Positions 57,519 to 64,000 of a stretch of DNA of 64,000 bases are shown here, piece by piece. The position numbers and the translations under genes are program-made. Position 1 is the first letter of the stretch, and the number at the start of each line of letters is the position of its first letter. Source of the stretch: Isoetes taiwanensis. Lineage: Eukaryota; Streptophyta; Lycopodiopsida; Isoetales; Isoetaceae. Under the pieces are notes generated by a model that was not told the DNA's origin, searched no databases, and worked only from the letters and a program-made list of their open reading frames with translations. Location: assembly GCA_021234155.1 (NCBI GenBank), contig JAJEKV010000008.1, positions 3,950,085 through 4,014,084 on the forward strand, written 5' to 3'.

Positions 57519-59264
57519 TTATGAAAATTGGACTTTCTTCTCACTCTTTCTGGTAGTATGAGGAATGTAAAATTTGTCCTCCTCATCTTGCTTTCCACAA
57601 GGGCTTATAGGAATCAGATCCTGGCCTTGTGATATTCTTGTAAGCAAATCCTGGCCTTTTGGACTTATTGGTCTATTGCTATTATCAATTCTCAGGCCAT
57701 CAGGACTTACAGGATCTTGCTGAATTTGAATCCCTTCCTCAGATATAAGATTTTCACTGCTTATCAATGAAATGTCTTCTTCCATAGGAGATCTAGTAAA
57801 AAAATTGAATTTTACCTTGTCCTTTGGTGTAATGTTAATAGGTTCAGCAGGAGTTTCTGGAACAATGTCCTCCTGTTCATCCTCATTGACCATTTGTTGT
57901 TCACCCATATTTGTAGCAGCCAAAGTTTCTGCCCTCTCCCTCAGTTCTAATAAGATGTCATATATCTTCTTTTCTGGTCCATTGGCTTCCTTATATTTAG
58001 AATTTGAGGTCTCCCCATTGCTTATTACCTTTCCAATGGCAGGATCTGTACTTGAGGGTGGAAGCTGACTACAATCTTTGATTTTGTATGATTTCTTCTT
58101 TAGGAGAATGGGTGAGTTATCATCCTTAGATATATCTTTATTGACACTTTTTCCTTTGAGAATCTTTTCCTTTGGACTTATAGGGACCATAGAAAATTCC
58201 AACACCTGGCCATTAGGACTTATAGATTCCTTGGAATTCTCTACTCCCTGGCCAATAGAATTAACCAACACTTTGATCTGTCCATTAATCATCTCATGGT
58301 CTTGCTTCCTCTTCCATTCTTTCCTCAAAATATTCTTTTCATTCAGACCTTCTGCTTTATTTTCTCTCAATTCCTTAGCTTTCTGTTTCCGAGCCTTCCT
58401 ATAAGCACTTCCATTTTTATTTTTCCTGTACTTGTTTACTGTTATCCAAGGATCAGTATATGTGGTATCATAAACATGCTCTATATTTCCAGTTTGTTTT
58501 GGTACAATTGGATTATTTGTTTGTTTTATCCATTTTCCTTGACATACCCCTCCACTATGTAATCTAAGATCACAAATGTTACACGGAGAAGGAAGACCCT
58601 GTCAGTTCAATGATAAGTTTTTATATTCACCACAGAAGTCCTGATATTGGACTTGTTTTGGGATCTCCTTCAAGATATCCAATTGAACCCAGACTTTTGG
58701 GGCTCTTTCCGGTACTCCTTCCCATCCTATGCATTCTCCCTCACTAGAGAATAACTCTTTGAAAATTTCTTCATGCCAATACATAGGATTCAATCCTGGA
58801 TGGTAGAGTTGTTTAAGATCTTTGGGATCAAATTTTGCATTCCATTTTTGAAAATAGAATTGGATGTTAGCTCTGTAAATAGTGCCCTGTTTGAGAAGAA
58901 ATTGTACTGTAGTTTGGTTGTCACATTCTACAACAAAGAACGGAAATTGGAGCCAGTACATTCCAGAAATTTCAACCTTTTTGTCCATCCTCATAGTTTC
59001 CGACTTCAAATAACTAAGCTTGACACCCTCATGTCGAATACATCCAATCACAGCCCGAGATTCTAATTCTTTAAGTCTAGAAGGAATAAATTGGTATTTC
59101 AGATTATGAATACCTCTAAACTCATGAATTGATCTTCTTTCTTGCTTTTCCAGAATTTGCCTTTGTTCTTCATTAATTCGCTCCAAGATTGAGCCTACCA
59201 GCTAGGATTGCATCAAGACAGGCGACATTGTTTGAGTTCTTGTTCTTCGATTCGCCTCCGCCAT
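57519..59264 (-). pseudogene. L1 ORF1 (RNA-binding protein) with two in-frame stops
   Basis: A single frame of 582 codons starts MAEANRRTRTQTMSPVL and is interrupted only by TAG at about 59203 and TGA at about 58602. After the first stop, MYWLQFPFFVVECDNQTTVQ, IQFYFQKWNAKFDP and VWVQLDILKEIP match the DUF4283-type domain of plant L1 ORF1 proteins. Directly after the second stop is a CCHC knuckle, CNICDLRLHSGGVC. The C-terminal half is low-complexity and charged, with repeated ISPNGQ, ISPKEK, VSPDGL, ISPKGQ and ISPCGK words. The protein would coat L1 RNA in the cytoplasm. The absence of frameshifts suggests a recent insertion. Confidence 0.8.
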
Positions 59265-59607
59265 AGTCAGTATCAACCTGTCTCCACATGCAAAATAACT
59301 GATATTTTCATTCTTTTCTATTTCCATTCAAAAACTGTAACAGTCCAATGATCTGGATTTTTATTTGACGTGAGGAGTTCTGAAACATAACCATAACTTT
59401 CTGAGTAAGGTCAGAGTCCTTATCAGAGCCATGATTCCCAGATTCATGAATTCTTGTCCCCTGTTGTCCTGCACTTCTCTCATTCCCAAGGTACTTTTCC
59501 TGTCCCAAAAGCACATTGGCTAACCTCACCTCATAATTTCCTGTCCCCCTGTCCATGATTTGTCCCCTAATTTGCCCATGTTGGACCTGTTCCCTGTCTC
59601 TATACAT

Positions 59608-62600
59608 CTTACCACCTTCTAAGTCAAGAAGCGCTTACCCATCTTATCCGTGTGTGTAGCCTGGATATGTAACCATTAGTACCTATGCAGATAGACAACT
59701 CAAAAGGCAGAAGGATTTAGGTTGATTCTTACATGCCCTCTAATTGCATTGCCATTGTCATTCTGATGTAGAATTTCAAAGGGTTCATGACATAAATATC
59801 GGCCCCTTCAACCCCAAGATGGCCACTATGTATGTTCCCCAGCATAGGTACAATGATGCAGCCCCTTCCAACCCTGGCTCAATCTATAAAAGAAATTGAG
59901 ATGGCCTTTTCTTCCTTACATCGCCTTAGTTTAAGTGGGAAGAAATGAATTCGATTTTTCCATTCATGTGGCATCATTTGATACAAGTACCTAATTGAGA
60001 TAACATCACAATTGTAAGGCATATCCTTATAGAAAAACCCTAAACTAATGAACATGAGGTATCATTTGATACGAGTACCTAATTGAGATAAGATCACAAG
60101 TGTAAGAAGCAATTTCCACATTAAAAAACATAAATAAGCCAAATTCAAATCAACATGCACTCTTCTTAACATGCAATGCCTGGAGAGCACAGGTCTTTAA
60201 GTCTAACATCTTGGTGAGATAATATCTATTGGCAGACCAATCAACACATTTAGATTAATCTTACAAGAAATTTAACATGGCAACCAATGCCGCCGCAAAC
60301 ATTAATTGCAAAGGCGTTCGATTCTATAATAATTGCTCATGTATGTAAATTCTTGAGCAATTTCTAGAGAAGTCTAGAAAATGCCGCCGCAACGTATGAA
60401 AGGAATTCTATATGCTAAGAGATTCTTGAACCCCACATAAGTAGAGTGTGCATTGTGGCCAATGTTGTGCAAAAAGAACCGAATCTTAAATTTGAACTCA
60501 ATACCTTATGGGGTGGGATGGCTTATGGATTATTTGTCTTAAGCATACTTTAGACTAATCCTAATTTATATGTTGCCTTTGTCAAAGTCTGAAGTAACAT
60601 TATTTTCTTACAAAAATACTTATTAAATTACATGTATTCTTTTTGTATTCCCTTTATGATTGGTTTTTGGTTTGTAATAGTTAGATCGAGATCAATGTTT
60701 ATGATTGAAATTGAATTGCAATAAATGCTTTATTAAAGTCACAAGGTAGGCGACTCTAAATGCTAATAACTACACAAATTCTAAATGGAAAAAATATATG
60801 CAGATGTTAATAAAGATTCGACAAATACAAATTCGGCAAAGTCTAGCCTGACTTGGGTTCAAGGTGGCTCTCCATTAGCATCAGACTTGAGTTTCGAACC
60901 TGTTTCATGTCAACAATCACAGGCACAACAGATGAAGACCCAATCCTATCTGCAATGGCATTTCTTAACTATTGCCTTCTGGTGAGAGAGCAGTGAAACC
61001 TAAAAAGCTTTGAGATAGCCGTTTTGAATGCGCAAGAGGACTGGAAGTTGTTTGGTTTCGTCCTAAATGACAAACTCCATGACAAACTCAATTTTTTAGA
61101 TACATTGATGGTGCATCTGAAAATTTTGCTGGATATGGTGCCATCTCACCCCAATTGAGTTCCGGTAAAAGCAATGGGAATGGCAAAACTTGTAGTTGGG
61201 ATTGTCATGTGGTATAGGACTCCGGTAAAAGACCCTAAATGGAGATGGGCCCTAAGGCAGGAGTAGCAAGCACACGTATTTTGAAAAGGCCAATATATCC
61301 ATAATTGGGTAAAATAATCACTGCCCGAACATTAGATGTGAGCAAGTGAGTGGCATTAACTAGAAAAATCGTGCTTCTGATCTTAAAGATTCTCTTCGTA
61401 GTGCTCCAATATCTTTTATCTTTATCAATACAAGAAATTTATCACGACAGCCAAGGCCGCCACGAACATTTCTCTTACTGCCCTCCCTTGCGGGGTTGAA
61501 ACTATTATTAATGTCTAACGGTTGATGCAATGCTTGCTTAAGAATAGATTTTTGTCAGTTCAAAGTGGTGCGAAAACCGTCCTTACATGTGAGTTTTGAA
61601 TCAGTAAATTTATTTGTGCTAAACATCCTTAGCATGTAAGTTTTAAACCAACAAATCTATTCGTGCTTCTAGGATACATGATGTTATTAACTTGCAATTG
61701 AGTTTGTCGTGGTTTCTTAGTCTTAAGGTTAAGTCCAAATCTAGAACCTCTTTCAACCTTCATTTTTGAACGTTCGCCTAAGAACCAGATTCTACTGAAG
61801 AGATACAAGCCATGTCTGCAAATGTCGAAAGCTTTTGAGGTATGTAATTTCTCTTGGAGATTCGAGATCATCAGAGCAAAGCAATTGGCCGTAATAGGCT
61901 GAAAGCTTAATAGGGAGAGAATATCGATAGTTAATTAAAGCGGCGTCCAATCCATTCTTTCCACATCTTTATGTCCTTGCTTTTCAAGCTCCTGCATTTG
62001 CCTCCCACAAAAATACACAGAATCTATGGGCATATTGGAGAAGGGACTCTTGTGAAGGAATCATATCCACCCCTAGTTCCTTAATCCAAGCCATCAAACC
62101 TCTTCAGAGCAATTCTTGCATGCAAACACATGAAAATTTGATCAACATTTGTACTAAAATTTTGTCCAAAAGTGTCTAGGTTGGATTAAAAACTTTTGCC
62201 TTAAAATTGCCTAGCAAAATTTTGTCTAGGATGAATAAATCAAACAGGTAAACCAAAAACTGAAAGAATACCCATAAGATTGGCACAAAGAAGACTCCAA
62301 CACATACAAATTTTTGAGTAAAAGCTATCTTAAAATATAGATCTACTGTAACAATATGTACAATTTGGATGTGGCTAAACTAACTTACAGAGGATTAGAA
62401 TAATAAATACCTGCCCCACATGCATGATAACTTGATATTGCATCAGATGCAAGGAGCCCAGATCGATCAAAGAGCCAAAACATCAAATTTTGTGACTAAT
62501 ATGACTGAAAACTGTAAATTTGAAAATCAAGGAACTTGATATCAGAATTAAAGCTAGACGTAGTACCAAAAGAAAAAAAGAAAAGGATGAAACAGAATAA

Positions 62601-63200
62601 TTAGTGGCTAGTTTTATAGAACATAGGTTGAAATAGAATAATTAGTACTAAGTTCCATACAATATGGGTTGAAATTAAGACTCGCTTTGATTGTCTTTGG
62701 ATCTAAGTTTTTCGAAAAAGAGGGCAGATTTCTGAATTGGACCTTCACAACCTAGTTGGATTTAGAAAGTTTTGAGCCAGATTTATTTTGCCAGATACCA
62801 ATTTGGAGTCGAGTTTTTTTAGAAATCTTCAAAAAGATCTCCCATCTACTAACTTCAGAATCAAGCTGTGAAATGATCTTTCCTATTTTTAGGGCCCCCA
62901 TGCTTTATGCCAGCCTCTGTTTCCCTGTCTGCAGCCTTCCCAGTCAATCTTAATTGTAATGAAGTATCCAGGCTCGAGCAAAATATAGAGGGATATGATG
63001 GTTTGGAATTTCGCTTCTATAAAGAACGTGCTCATAGATTGCGTAAAAATATTTCATAAAGAAGGTCAGAATATACATTATAAAGATTATTGATTCTGGG
63101 TTGTTTGATGTTTACCTTCTCAAACTTTGGCTGCAAAATTTTCCTCCTTAAAGCACAATTTCATTATAATGGAAAAAAATTTAGAAAATTGGAATTTTTT
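59608..63200. other. Gene-poor interval with dispersed repeats
   Basis: No gene is supported. A block TACCTAATTGAGATAA.ATCACAA is duplicated at about 59990 and 60077. Two copies of a CAAGAAATTT..AC......CCGCC.C.AACATT repeat lie at about 60265 and 61434, with a third at 4721. Isolated short frames, the longest about 80 codons, carry no recognisable domain. Confidence 0.4.
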
Positions 63201-63204
63201 TTTG

Positions 63205-63460
63205 TAGACCTTATGCAGGGGTTGTATACACATGTACAGTACCCCTGTATCATACATATGTTGTGTATACCATGAAATATTTAGAAAACATATTTACACG
63301 GTATCATACACCTTCTGCAGGTGTTAGGTACACGGGTATGACACCCATGTATCATACATATATTTTTAAGATACATAAATAGATTTGTAGACCCTTCTGC
63401 AGGTGTATTATACACGTGAGTAGTACACATATGCCATACATATGTTTGTAGCATACAAGC
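63205..63460. repeat. Three-copy degenerate tandem repeat (~80-100 bp)
   Basis: TGCAGG.GTT or TGCAGGTGT, then TA.ACATG or ACACG, then CATACATAT occurs at about 63215, 63315 and 63398. Copies are diverged. Antisense frames through it are not convincing. Confidence 0.75.
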
Positions 63461-63669
63461 CTCAACCAGTCTTACATCCTTCTTTGGTAACTGAATAAAT
63501 GCACCTACTGCTTCGCCAATGTTATCTGCACCCCAGCATATGATTAGAAGTTCAATAGATGGCACCACAGATTTCGTGACCTTTATTGCTACATTCAATG
63601 GATTGCCATAAAGGATCGCTCTCTTTACCCCAAATGGCATGTATAATTGCCCTTTTTGGCGCTCCCCAA

Positions 63670-63875
63670 TGGCTCCATTGGGGGGGGGGTTGGTGGGGGC
63701 ATTTGGGGGTGATACCCCATTTGGTGGGTGCCATGGGGGCAGGTATACCCCCATTCCGGTTGGTGCCAGTAGGTATACCCCCAAAATGGGGGGTGCCCCC
63801 GGGGTAGGGGGGGCTGGCAGGTATACCCCCATTTGGTGGATGCCATGGGGGGTATGGCACCTTGAGGATGCCATG
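63670..63875. repeat. G-rich minisatellite with GGTATACCCCC units
   Basis: Units containing GGTATACCCCCATT, TTGGTGG.TGCCATGGGG and runs of 5-10 G recur four to five times. Four or more G runs lie within about 40 bases on the plus strand (63677-63712), meeting a G-quadruplex pattern. Palindromic GGTATACC and CCATGG sites recur in each unit. Confidence 0.85.
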
Positions 63876-63900
63876 GTGCCATTTGCATCTGCAGCTGCAC

Positions 63901-63903
<3 letters not shown>

Positions 63904-63988
<85 letters not shown>
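63904..63988. repeat. (GA)n microsatellite
   Basis: About 42 uninterrupted dinucleotide units immediately following the G-rich minisatellite. The Ser-Leu frame across it is an artefact. Confidence 0.98.
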
Positions 63989-63994
<6 letters not shown>

Positions 63995-64000
63995 GATCCA

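Larger units (their letters stand above)
55150..59607 (-). mobile_element. L1-type LINE with ORF1 and ORF2, decayed
   Basis: On the minus strand, a leader (59607-59265) precedes ORF1 (59264-57519). Fifty bases later comes ORF2 (57468 to about 55400) with endonuclease and reverse transcriptase. This two-ORF layout, with a plant-type ORF1 containing a zinc knuckle, marks a plant L1. The 3' end is not sharply defined; coding similarity fades by about 55400 and the boundary near 55150 is a guess. The element is convergent with the PTB3-like gene. ORF1 has only two stops and ORF2 has one large deletion, so it is younger than the other LINEs here. Confidence 0.85.

Noticed and set aside
63281-63994. 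237-codon minus frame beginning with a Ser-Leu run
   Set aside because: It is made of (GA)n, the G-rich minisatellite and the 63.2-kb tandem repeat; no domain and several competing frames.

Overview
The window looks like nuclear DNA of a land plant with a large, repeat-laden genome. Supporting evidence is a PLS-class pentatricopeptide repeat (PPR) gene with E-domain remnants, a plant PTB3-type polypyrimidine-tract-binding protein gene, a chromodomain Ty3/Gypsy element, plant-style L1 and MULE remnants, and Helitrons. The PPR style and the dense decayed retroelements suggest a fern or another seed-free vascular plant. That placement is an inference; nothing here fixes the species.

Only two convincing host genes are present, both on the + strand. 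The PPR gene (about 1755-3610) encodes an organelle RNA-binding protein. Its N-terminus is best explained by a small 5' exon. The PTB3-like gene (52026-54644) has 14 coding exons with GT-AG introns of 63-210 bp and reads 471 codons without interruption. It encodes four RRM domains and is the best-supported gene in the window.

The rest is mobile and repetitive DNA in nested layers. 1-1543: tandem repeats and two Helitron 3' ends. 4865-8163: a reverse-strand Helitron with both ends visible. 8480-9180: a tandem repeat. 11560-13711: a decayed non-LTR element, followed by a MULE transposase scrap. 17800-19260: long microsatellites and a retroelement primer-binding site with gag-like sequence. 20061-24514: a second reverse Helitron carrying a roughly 1 kb tandem unit, with a truncated LINE at a unit junction. 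25160-28600: a kinase pseudogene and broken reading frames of unknown family. 28738-31400: many CAAATTGGGCG palindromes. 31632-37565: a decayed chromovirus with both LTRs. 37566-39030: another LINE. 40260-48211: a Gypsy element apparently split by a third Helitron (about 41173-46557). 50089-51273: a long inverted repeat just upstream of the PTB gene. 55150-59264: an L1-type LINE convergent with the PTB gene. 63200-64000: tandem repeats, a G-rich minisatellite and (GA)n.

The most interesting points are five termini of one Helitron family in 64 kb, a LINE 3' hairpin whose stem shows compensatory changes across copies, similar pyrimidine-rich tracts on both sides of PTB exon 5 that fit autoregulated splicing, the long inverted repeat beside that gene, and the palindrome array. 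All coordinates and translations were read by eye; no alignments or searches were run.
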